From NCBI GenBank assembly GCA_032622095.1, contig CP136062.1, positions 223,896,578 to 223,960,577 of the forward strand: a stretch of DNA of 64,000 bases, written 5' to 3'. This DNA comes from Siphonodentalium dalli (taxonomy: Eukaryota; Mollusca; Scaphopoda; Gadilida; Siphonodentaliidae). Each line of letters opens with the position of its first letter. Positions within the stretch are counted from its first letter, which is position 1. A model generated the notes under the pieces. That model made no database searches, was not told the origin of the DNA, and worked only from the letters and a program-made list of their open reading frames with translations. The position numbers and the translations under genes were made by a program. This document shows positions 10,300 through 18,947 of the stretch, piece after piece.

Positions 10300-10762
10300 C
10301 AGTTATGCACTAAATAAAGGACTGCTTAACCACAGCAGAATTATAGGTAACTTTTCAGGAGTTAGTCGGAAATATGGCTTGTTGCCATTCATCGGAAAGC
10401 TCTCGCCGCCGGCGGATGTTGATGGCGGCGGCATTGCGGTGGTGTTGTTGTTGTTGTTGTTGTTGTTGTGACGCCGGCGGCGGCGGCATTGCGGTATTTT
10501 ACTGCGGCGGCGGTGCCGCCGCCGCCGCCGGGGTCCGCCACCGGCGGACCCCCGCAGTAAAATACTGCAATGCCGCCGCCGCCGCCGGCGTCACAACAAC
10601 AACAACAACAACAACAACACCACCGCAATGCCGCCGCCATCAACATCCGCCGGCGGCGAGAGCTTTCCGATGAATGGCAACAAGCCATATTTCCGACTAA
10701 CTCCTGAAAAGTTACCTATAATTCTGCTGTGGTTAAGCAGTCCTTTATTTAGTGCATAACTG
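10300..10762. mobile_element. Foldback element at the palindrome axis
   Basis: It starts CAGTTATGCACTAAATAAAG and ends with its reverse complement. Inward are the family words TAACCACAGCAGAATTATAG and AGTTAGTCGGAAATATGGC, then a (GTT)n/(CAA)n pair, then GC-rich GCC/GGC repeats meeting at about 10531. Coordinates of paired bases sum to 21062, the same as the surrounding arms, so this element shares its axis with the 8.5-kb palindrome. The family is the same as the foldback at 5021-5176. It could extrude as a stable cruciform. Its GC-rich core encodes nothing credible. Confidence 0.8.
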
Positions 10763-10795
10763 TATCATCATGTCAGTCACCAGGTTACACATATC

Positions 10796-10805
10796 TATAT
10801 AATAG
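10796..10805 (+). promoter_or_regulatory. TATA box of right ATPase gene
   Basis: TATATAATAG lies about 135 bp upstream of the ATG at 10940, in the interval between the axis foldback and the gene. Confidence 0.45.
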
Positions 10806-10939
10806 AGTGTTCATATTGAAATCACTCATAATTGCATTGACATTTGGATAGGTAGGTTGTATTGTAGCTAATGTGATAAATTTGTATCCAGTACAAACAA
10901 CACTAAGAGACGTTGTGAACGACAGCCTGAACTAGTTAA

Positions 10940-11108
10940 ATGAAGTATCAATGTGAAGAGTGCTTAAGTGTCTATGCTTGGCAAGATAGTTTGAAGCGTC
11001 ATATCAAAGTTAAACACACGCCTTCAGAACAACAACAACAACAGCAACAACAACAGTATCATCAGCCACAACAACAACAACAACAACAACAACAGTATCA
11101 TCACCCCC

Positions 11109-11157
<49 letters not shown>

Positions 11158-12697
11158 GCCACCAAGCGACATAACATCCTGCTTTGATGATCCAATGGCC
11201 AATGTCCATGAAGATTTTATTTTCAAGCATCCATTCACGGCATGTGTAAGTGGACCGACATCTTGTGGTAAGACATACTTCGTGAAAACCTTACTACAAA
11301 AGTCTGCCTCAAAAATATCACCCGCACCTGACAGAATAATATGGTTTTATAAATATTGGCAGCCCCTATATGACGAATTAAAGTATACCGTCACCCCTCA
11401 GGTCAACTTTATACGAGGAATACCAGCAAACTTGGATTCGCTTATCAACCCCCGGTATAAAAATCTAGTTATACTCGATGACTTGATGCAAACTTCATCA
11501 AAAGACCAGAGAGTTAATGATTTGCATTCCGAAGGAAGTCACCATTTGAACTTATCTTTGATAAGTTTGAACCAGAATTTCTACTACAACAAAGATCCAA
11601 CGCAACGACGAAATTGTCAATATTTGGTATTGTTCAATAACCCAATCGACAAGGGATTAATTTCAACATTATCAAGACAGATGTATCCTGAATGTCCTCA
11701 GCGTATGGTTCGAGAGTTTTCGGAAGCGACGAGTGAACCGTACGGTTACCTACTTGTGGATTTAAAAGCCGCAACACCGGACACATTACGTCTGCGACAG
11801 AATGTACTAAAAGAGGACACGAACCAACATAGGGGTGAATGGAATGGCATGAAATATAATCTCCAAAAAGACAGAGAACACCCAGATGAACAGAATGGGA
11901 TGAAAAAACATACAAAAGACACTGAGACCCAGGGTCAACAGAATGCGATGAAATACGATGACAGAGAACTCCCTGGTCAACAGAAGGGCATAACATATAA
12001 TTATATTGTGCCCCAGGGTCAACATAATGACTATACTAACGACATACGGCCACCTGGTGAGCTCGATGAAATTAATAAGAAGAAACGTATAGACATTCGA
12101 GAAGACATGTCGTACCCTTGTAATGAATGCGGGCTTTTGTTCGCAGATCATTATGATGTTCAGAGACACGTAAAAAACTGGTGTCAAGAAAATAAGTTAA
12201 AACGAAAATTAACTGAGGACCCGGATGAACACGGAGCTATGTCCGAGACAAAAACAACTCTCTTCGGAGAAGATACAGATGAAGATGAACGAGGAACGCT
12301 ATCAGATTCAAAAGATGGTAATGTCGTCGGTAGTAGAACGGTATTCGGTCTCAAGAAAGCTGCGCGATGTGTCAACGAGATGGACACATTCAAAAGTATG
12401 ATGAAACGCGTCACCACTGATGTGAAAGAAGAAGAGAGCATTTCGGGAGATGAGAGCATGTCGGGAAAAGAGGATACCATCGACACAGAGTTTGTTCTGT
12501 TTCTCAAAAGTTATAGACGATTAATAGAATACCAGTATCGATTGAAAACATCACCCATACATAACACGATCATGAAGAAAATGGTCAAACTGACCAAACG
12601 CGGATATAATAATGAATGGGCTGCAGATGAAGCGATGAGAAAATTCAAGAAACTCTTAGAAGTAAATCTAACGGTCGAAGATTCAGACAATGATTAA
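10940..12697 (+). CDS. Zinc finger-polyQ-packaging-type ATPase, right copy (585 aa)
   Basis: Mirror copy of the 8356-10122 gene. It has the same ATG context, the N-terminal C2H2 finger, Walker A GPTSCGKT, Walker B LVILDDL, the second CxxC finger-like motif and the same C-terminus. It is 3 residues shorter because each of the three polyglutamine tracts has one CAA codon fewer (9, 9 and 17 instead of 10, 10 and 18). One other visible change is Met for Ile in the QQNA(I/M)KYDD repeat. Both copies are open from start to stop, so either both are under selection or duplication is very recent. The two genes diverge from a shared ~800-bp central region containing the axis foldback and two TATA boxes. 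The polymerase or integrase genes that would normally accompany this ATPase are absent. Confidence 0.85.
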
Positions 12698-12702
12698 ATT
12701 TC

Positions 12703-12708
12703 AATAAA
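12703..12708 (+). terminator. Poly(A) signal of right ATPase gene
   Basis: AATAAA begins 5 bases after the TAA stop (12695-12697). Confidence 0.6.
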
Positions 12709-13297
12709 CTTCATCAACATGTTATTCTCGTCTTCGTTATATATCTATAAGTGGGGAGGGGGGTTTGTATAGCGAGAATGCTCCTTTAATATTCACACAC
12801 CAATATTACATAACGTCCCTTACCTCGTGTCACTTTAACATTCCACACACCGTGTGTGCATTATCCCCCCTTTAAGTATGTCATAGCATGGGTACATGTA
12901 AGATAATATAACACTATGACTATGTCTGTATCTGTTGTTGGTAAGATGTGAAATATAAATTTCAGTTCATTCGTGTAATAATTTCGTATATGTTCAACGC
13001 TCTTCATTCGTAAGAGTAATTATGACCTGCGGCTTCGTGCCGATTGTGTACTGAGCTGACACCGGGGATAAATTGACCAATGACTGCCATTGTACTGAGC
13101 TGACACCGGGGATAAATTGACCAATGACTGCCCTTGTATCCTTTGACAGATATGCGTGCGCAGACTCGTTTGATGTTCGCTATCGCATTACTATGTTTTA
13201 ATAGCCGAGCCTTCACTACTCGTCTGACTTTCTTACCGACAAGACCTGTCTACACAGTACTTCTCCGGCAGACTATTCATCCACTGGTAGGCCTACA

Positions 13298-13452
13298 TAC
13301 AGGTATGCCCTAAATAATGGACTGCTTAACCACAGCAGAATTATAGGTAACTTTTCAGGAGTTAGTCTGAAATATGACTTGCATCGGAAATAAAATCTTC
13401 ATGGACATTGGCCATTGGATCATCAAAACAGGATGTTATGTCGCTTGGTGAC

Positions 13453-13483
<31 letters not shown>

Positions 13484-13542
13484 GGTGTTGTTGTTGTTGT
13501 TGTTGTTGTTGTGGCTTAACCACAGCAGAATTATAGGTAACT
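13298..13542 (-). mobile_element. Mirror copy of the gene-capturing foldback
   Basis: Reverse complement of 7511-7755, including the (GTT)n tract and the captured ATPase piece, here on the minus strand, opposite to the intact gene of this arm. Its presence in both arms dates the capture to before the palindrome formed (or shows conversion between arms). Confidence 0.7.
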
Positions 13543-14250
13543 TGGGGGTTGGGTGTGGGCTGGTATTATCACGTTGGCCTGTGATTGAGTGTACAAAATG
13601 TCTTGTCAAGTGAACACCTGCAGATTATCTATTTTTCTAAACATGGAACATGTCTGAATTTATCATTGGTACAATAGCAGTGATATAATGTTACATCATC
13701 GGTGCTACCTGGAGTTTTCGGCATACAAAATGATCGTAAGTGTGACTGGAGTGATAAGGGGTTATTACGTAATGTTGTTATAACAATGTGATCAAAGCAA
13801 TTTGTATAATTGAGTGTCTCACGACCTGACGTAATATGTATGCATGTTTTATGGATAACTAATTATGGTGTGAATGACACAGTTTATCAACCTTAATTGA
13901 TACTAACTCGTTTTGTTCAGACATTAAATCGATATGTTTTCTGAATACCATATAGCTGTGACCGGGAAAATAATAGAATTCATTTGGTAAAGCAAAGGTG
14001 TGAAAGACACATTGTTAACACCAATGTGGCGTGTGTGATTGAGTGTACATCGCTCATGTTCCATGTAAAAATGGCTGAGATTAAATCATCATTCATTCAA
14101 TATGACAATTCATTCTGGAGGGTTCTAATTTCACATTACAATTTTCGACCGTTAGGGATTCAACATAGTACATTTCAATACTTCCAATAATTGACGAAAA
14201 TACACGCCTGTCATATACTCAATAACTTCATATAGAGATAAGTAAAGAAT

Positions 14251-14264
14251 AAACGCTCTTTATT
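14251..14264 (-). promoter_or_regulatory. Recurrent 14-mer, right arm
   Basis: Exact AATAAAGAGCGTTT on the minus strand, the palindromic partner of 6789-6802. Confidence 0.4.
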
Positions 14265-14772
14265 ATTTATGTAAAAAGTAATGGTGTCTATTTTCAGGTA
14301 TGACAATTATATGAACTGCGTCCGTTAAACACTGGAATGTATGCATTCATACCGTTGGTCACAATGTCCAATAAAGCTATTTCTAAACATCGATTAATAA
14401 ATTCATGAAAAATATTTGAACAAAAAAATAACGAAAGATATTACGCGCAAATAATTTAACATTCGATATTTTTTAATATCGAGATTATCAGAAACCGAAA
14501 AACTCGTTATAAATTTTTCATTTAAACTTTTTTTTAGAGAAATAATTTTGAGGGTTTTGAAATTTTTTCTTTTTTTGATAATTTGGAAGTTTGGAAATTT
14601 TTTGTGGAAAAAATTAATTTTAGGGTTTTTGAAATTTTTTGGAAAAAATAAATTTTTGAAGTTTTGAAATGTTTTTTTGGGTTTTGATATTTTGGGAATA
14701 TTTTAGTACAAACAATTTTAGACCCAAAGATTCTATTTTTAGATGTGACTCTAACGAGACATCTATTCTTCT

Positions 14773-15045
14773 CGCAGTTGGCACACATGTATATCACACC
14801 ATTATATATCATTTTGGATATGATCCGAATAACGTACACCGTTGGCATGGCAACCGTTTTGGTGAATCACATGTTGTTTGTCATACTATATCCATTATGT
14901 ATTGCTAATGACCAGAAACCTCATAAAAACTGTTCGATGTGCATCTATTTTGATTGGGTCATATACTTGTAAGAACATATAAATTTTATATATGGGTAGA
15001 TTCAAAATGCTATCCCCAACAGTATGGTAATAGGACGCATGTACG
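14773..15045 (+). repeat. Split interspersed repeat, right part
   Basis: It begins with the second CGCAGT and continues TTGGCACACATGTATATCAC, CATGGCAACCGTTTTGG and GGGTAGATTCAAAATGC. This aligns in order with 3825-4100 of the unsplit copy. Joined conceptually to 6205-6280 it restores the repeat with one CGCAGT. Confidence 0.6.
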
Positions 15046-15851
15046 CCAATAATAATAATAATATATATTTAACAACAGTTGAGCATCGATGTTTTTATTT
15101 ATTTCCAGATATTGTCGTAGAACAGGGATCAGTTGAGTTGAAATGCTTTAAAGTTGTCGCCCTGGGATTAATCAAGTACACAATTTAAAATCCATATCTC
15201 AGATAAAACATCCGTTTTGCGAGAACGACCGAGATGTTGCTATGAAAAATCCGTTTATCAACTATGCATCAAATCGGTCGACGTTTGTTCAAGTTATATA
15301 TCGCGATAACGACACTAAGTTTTTTTTAAATAGGCAATGGACATTTTGTTTCTGTTTGATTGCTTTGAAAGATTCGACTGACTGAACACTGGGAAAGGAT
15401 AGTTGAACACTATTTCAATAGAACACAAACATTATATGTGAGACAGACGTAGAGAGAGATAATATAGAGTGAAAGACAAGGTATATAGATGGAGAATGGA
15501 GAGAGAGCGCGGGAAGGGAAAGATGCTTCTTTTATATTTATATTTTGTCTGATAGATATATAGGGTTATTGTTATTAATTTCGGCGTAATGGTTGCGTGT
15601 TCGGTCAATGGATATGGATTTTGAATGGTTTAAGTGATTAAGCCTCAAGAGGAATCAGATTGTATTACTTGTTGTGCTTATAAAATAAGCGTATCTGCAG
15701 CCATAAACTATTGTATTGGTGTTGGGGTCCTTCTTCATAAAATGTTGGTACATGTGTAAGAAACAAGTATATTATAACGGTATATTTTGAAGGGGGGTGA
15801 CTTGTTTGTCCGAAAATATAGCCTCAAGAGTTCCGAAATATATCAATGACC
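15046..15851. other. No gene seen
   Basis: AT-rich sequence with a short AT run near 15046-15070 and GAGAGA-type purine tracts at 15430-15510. Nothing coding. Confidence 0.5.
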
Positions 15852-16147
15852 TTTTTTTATAAAAACTGAGAGATTCTTGGTAATTATTCTGTTGTGGTTA
15901 TTGAATAGTGCTGCTAACTTGTTAGCGTTTGGTTTCCGATAATATTATGGCCCCAGGTATTGTACGCGTATGTCTTGGGGTTCAATACATTTAAGGATTA
16001 CATGATACTCGTCGCACATTTCTGAGTTGCAGAGGGCACATAATCTATCCGAATATGGGGCATTGGTCCACGTGCCATATTCTATTGAGAGTCTATGGTT
16101 CCCCGTTCGGAAAAGAAGGATGCTTTGCACGACCCGGTGGTTTGTTA
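15852..16147 (-). mobile_element. LINE reverse-transcriptase 3' fragment, broken
   Basis: The minus strand encodes the C-terminal zinc-knuckle end typical of CR1/L2-like LINE ORF2: LLFRTGNHRLSIEYGTW, then RLCALCNSEMCDEYHVILKC. A TAA at 15945-15947 interrupts it, but the same frame then continues with a typical tail (YYRKPNANKLAALFNN) to about 15852. The 5' part is missing. It is a dead remnant, distinct from the LINE at 48682. Confidence 0.7.
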
Positions 16148-16532
16148 TTCATAGGTAACTTTCTCGTTCACATGAGGTCTTGATAATACGATAAGAGGCG
16201 AATTTACTGGATGTTGTTATCGATGACAACTAAGTGTGCTTGGCATGCTCATCGATATTCATTCTCATGATAGCATTATGTATTCAAGCAAGTGTACTAG
16301 TCATCATAATTATAAACCTGTGGATATATATACATAATCATAATATTTAATGAACATTGAAATCACTTCCGACATATATATTAGCTTACCACTAAATCCG
16401 TTTTATGTTAATGTTCTAATTGGACGCTAGGCCATTGGAAATGCATACATGGATGCTCATGAAATGCCATATTCGTCAAATGTGTTAGAGTTCATGAATA
16501 ACTGGTTCGGACGTTAGAACGATCAACCAATT

Positions 16533-17365
16533 AGTTTGTAAAAGTGGTCAATATTAGCCAGTTTCTTTGCAAAAGACGTAAGCCTACATCCTTCTCGAAA
16601 TTTGAATGCCATTGTGCGCAAATTTCACCTTTTAATCTTCTAGTCTATTCCAGACAAAGCAATTTTCCAAGTAGATTTGGAGAGCTGCTATGAGTACTAT
16701 GGCATTTCCTATAGAACGTTAATGTCAATAGAACGTTGTTTGATAAACCAATGGCTAATTGTGGACCCCTCTCCAATTCTGATCTCTCACGATAATCCAG
16801 CGACAAAAAGGGCACCGGTCTCATAAGAGACATATACAACATCACAAAACAACAGGTATGTCTTGGACAGTAAACGCCCTTTGTGCTTGTCGTGTTTAGT
16901 AACTCATTCAACGTTTTTTTTTAGAGTTTGCGAGTTGTTAGTCTTGGATCGGATGTTATCATAATGAACCAATTAGTGTGTAAAAGTTGTCAATATCAGC
17001 CAGTTTCTTTGCAAAAGACATAAAGGCTACATCCTTCTAGAAAATTTAATTGTCATTGTGTTTCGCAAATTTAACGGTTTATTGTTCTAGTTTATTCTAA
17101 GCAAAGTCATTATCAAGGTAGACCTGGAGAGCTTCGATAGGCATTATGGTATTTCCCAAATAAATTTAATTTCAATAGAACGTTGTTTTATAAACTAAAG
17201 GTTAATTTTGGACCACTCTCCAAATCTGACCTTTCACGATAATCGGGCGACAACAAAAGGCCATCAACCTCATATGAGCGATCTAAAACATCACAACACG
17301 ACAGGTGTGTCTTGGAGGTAGTAAGCGCCCTTTGTGTTTGTCGTGTCGAGTTACTCATTCAAAGT
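16533..17365. repeat. Diverged tandem duplication, ~435-bp unit
   Basis: AACCAATTAGTTTGTAAAAG at about 16530 recurs as AACCAATTAGTGTGTAAAAG at about 16966. The rest follows collinearly: GCCAGTTTCTTTGCAAAAGA, then ATAGAACGTTGTTT, then CGCCCTTTGTG and GTGTTTAGTAACTCATTC or its counterpart. Two copies, many substitutions, no open frame shared by both. Confidence 0.75.
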
Positions 17366-17950
17366 GTTTCATCTTCCTGATGGATCGGTAAAAAGCGACA
17401 TTAGCCAGTCAATATAGGTGATCGTGAATATGTGGCAGTGAGGCTCAAATTGCCTCTACTCCTACTACTAATCCATTCTTATTCTGCGTTTAAACAAATC
17501 TGCCAAAGGACATGTCTCTCGACGCGAGTTTCACCACTTTGTTTGTGGTATTCCCCAAGATGCTTTACCCGAAAAGACAAAAGTTGGTGTGTTTACATGT
17601 ATGTTTATATAGACATATTATGAGATCTGTCTATCTATCCGTCCGTCCGTTCGCAATTAACGTTTCGTCCTAACCCCAGAACCGCTGTTGTGGGTTAAGT
17701 AACTAGATAGAACAAGTTGTAACGAACACATTTGTTTATTGTTTTGTGTCTACTGATCGCCAACAAAAGAGTAGCCGTTAACGTGTCACTTGCAACACTT
17801 AGGAAACAGCCGCCCACACCATACTGTGCCATAACCAATAAAAAATCGAAGACTGCCCCCCCCCCTCCAATGTGTTTTTGTTCTTGAGGACACAAATGTC
17901 ACGGTTATTCACGCTGTTGGGGTAGGATTGTAATATAACAACTTCAGAAA
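17366..17950. other. No gene seen
   Basis: Unique-looking sequence with a (CCGT)n run near 17640 and a C run near 17850. The frame from 17432 has no recognisable features. Confidence 0.5.
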
Positions 17951-18101
17951 TTGTACCTAGCATTTCCCGACAAGTTAGGTATGTTTATATAGCAAACATA
18001 GATATGTGCAGGCAGTTTTAACAAATCCAACGCGAGATAAGTGGTTAAATGCAAGCATTCCGGTTGTTGAAACCTCAATATTTGGCATGTATATTTAAGC
18101 C

Positions 18102-18115
18102 GTTGCCATGGCAAC
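18102..18115. promoter_or_regulatory. X-box-like palindrome
   Basis: Exact GTTGCCATGGCAAC, the right-arm partner of 3365-3378, unchanged although its neighbourhood has diverged. Confidence 0.45.
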
Positions 18116-18392
18116 CGCAGGACTTTGTGTGATGTCTACCCAATTTTTTTTGAAAGCATATAACCTACTGATTGAAGTGCACATATAATCAGTTCTCCAC
18201 ATGAAAATCCTACGGGGGTCAATGGTGGGGCCAGTACTATACAGAGCCCTAGACAAACATGAGCAGACGACACTCTTCTATATGCTTCTAGATATGTGTG
18301 GGGCTCCCTGCAGGGTAATGGATGTTTTTTATTTTATGTCCTAAAAAATGTAAGAAACATTTATTTTAAAAAAATGATAACAAATTGTTAGG

Positions 18393-18459
18393 CCAATGCA
18401 TTCTCTTATATATGCGAGGCGACCTATGGTCGACTCGCATATATAAGAGAATGCATTGG
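18393..18459. repeat. 67-bp foldback, copy 2
   Basis: CCAATGCATTCTCTTATATA against TATATAAGAGAATGCATTGG, with a loop that differs from copy 1. Paired coordinates with copy 1 sum to 21015. Confidence 0.8.
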
Positions 18460-18518
18460 CACAGGGTTAAAAAAATCCCGACTTACGACTGGATTTGATA
18501 TGGCGGGTCATATATGCA

Positions 18519-18947
18519 TATCAGCATCCCTGTCCTTGTTTTATTAAAGGGACACATCCTTTAAGTTCATAACCAAGTTAAAGTTGATTACTGTCTGCTT
18601 GAGTGGACCACACTGCATATCAATATTTGTTTTCATTAATTGGGCTGGAATATTTGTAACTGCTTTATTCTTCATTATGATATATGGGGGGTATGATGCT
18701 ATATTATGCAAATAAAAATATAACTCAACATTATGATACAAATGAAGCCTCCTCCCATAGAGCCAGGACAATAAGCTATATATTTGTGATTGGAGTTTTG
18801 CGTAAAATTATTAATTATTCTAGCAGCTCTTGGTACCGAAAACGACAAAAAAATAAAATAATGTTTTCAACCTCTCAAATGTATTACAATCCATTGTTTT
18901 TGTTGTTTCTACATAATTGCTCAGAATCTATATACAACTATATACAA
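18519..18947. other. No gene seen
   Basis: AT-rich spacer between the outer palindrome and the satellite, with no recognised feature. Confidence 0.5.

Larger units (their letters stand above)
6281..14772. mobile_element. 8.5-kb palindromic Polinton/Maverick-type element
   Basis: The element starts AGAAGAATAGATGTCTCG and ends with the exact reverse complement. The inverted match continues over essentially the whole length, giving two ~4.25-kb arms around an axis near 10531. It is flanked by the direct repeat CGCAGT (6275-6280, 14773-14778). Terminal 5'-AG with a 6-bp target duplication is the known integration signature of Polintons/Mavericks, whose DDE integrase makes 6-bp duplications. The only protein genes found are two copies of a packaging-type ATPase, one per arm, facing outward. 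No protein-primed polymerase, integrase, protease or capsid gene is visible, so it should depend on other elements. The arms differ by only a few substitutions and three CAA codons in the regions I compared, indicating recent formation or ongoing gene conversion. Different unique flanks and the duplication argue against an assembly foldback. Confidence 0.8.
17951..18518. repeat. Outer palindrome, right arm
   Basis: Inverted partner of 2496-3529. It lacks the 549-bp insertion of the left arm and keeps a single ACCATTG (minus strand, 18220-18226). It carries the X-box-like palindrome and the 67-bp foldback, and ends near GGCGGGTCATATATGC. Confidence 0.75.

Noticed and set aside
10374-10688. Two overlapping 99-codon frames starting MACCHSSESS on opposite strands
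   Set aside because: They result from the palindromic axis foldback and its GCC/GTT runs; the composition is not protein-like.
6281-14772. Assembly or sequencing foldback artefact
   Set aside because: The element has a target duplication, different flanks on the two sides and small arm differences. I keep long-read checking as the decisive test.
6281-14772. Hidden polymerase B, integrase, protease or capsid genes of a complete Polinton
   Set aside because: No frames of suitable length or motif exist on either strand outside the two ATPase copies.
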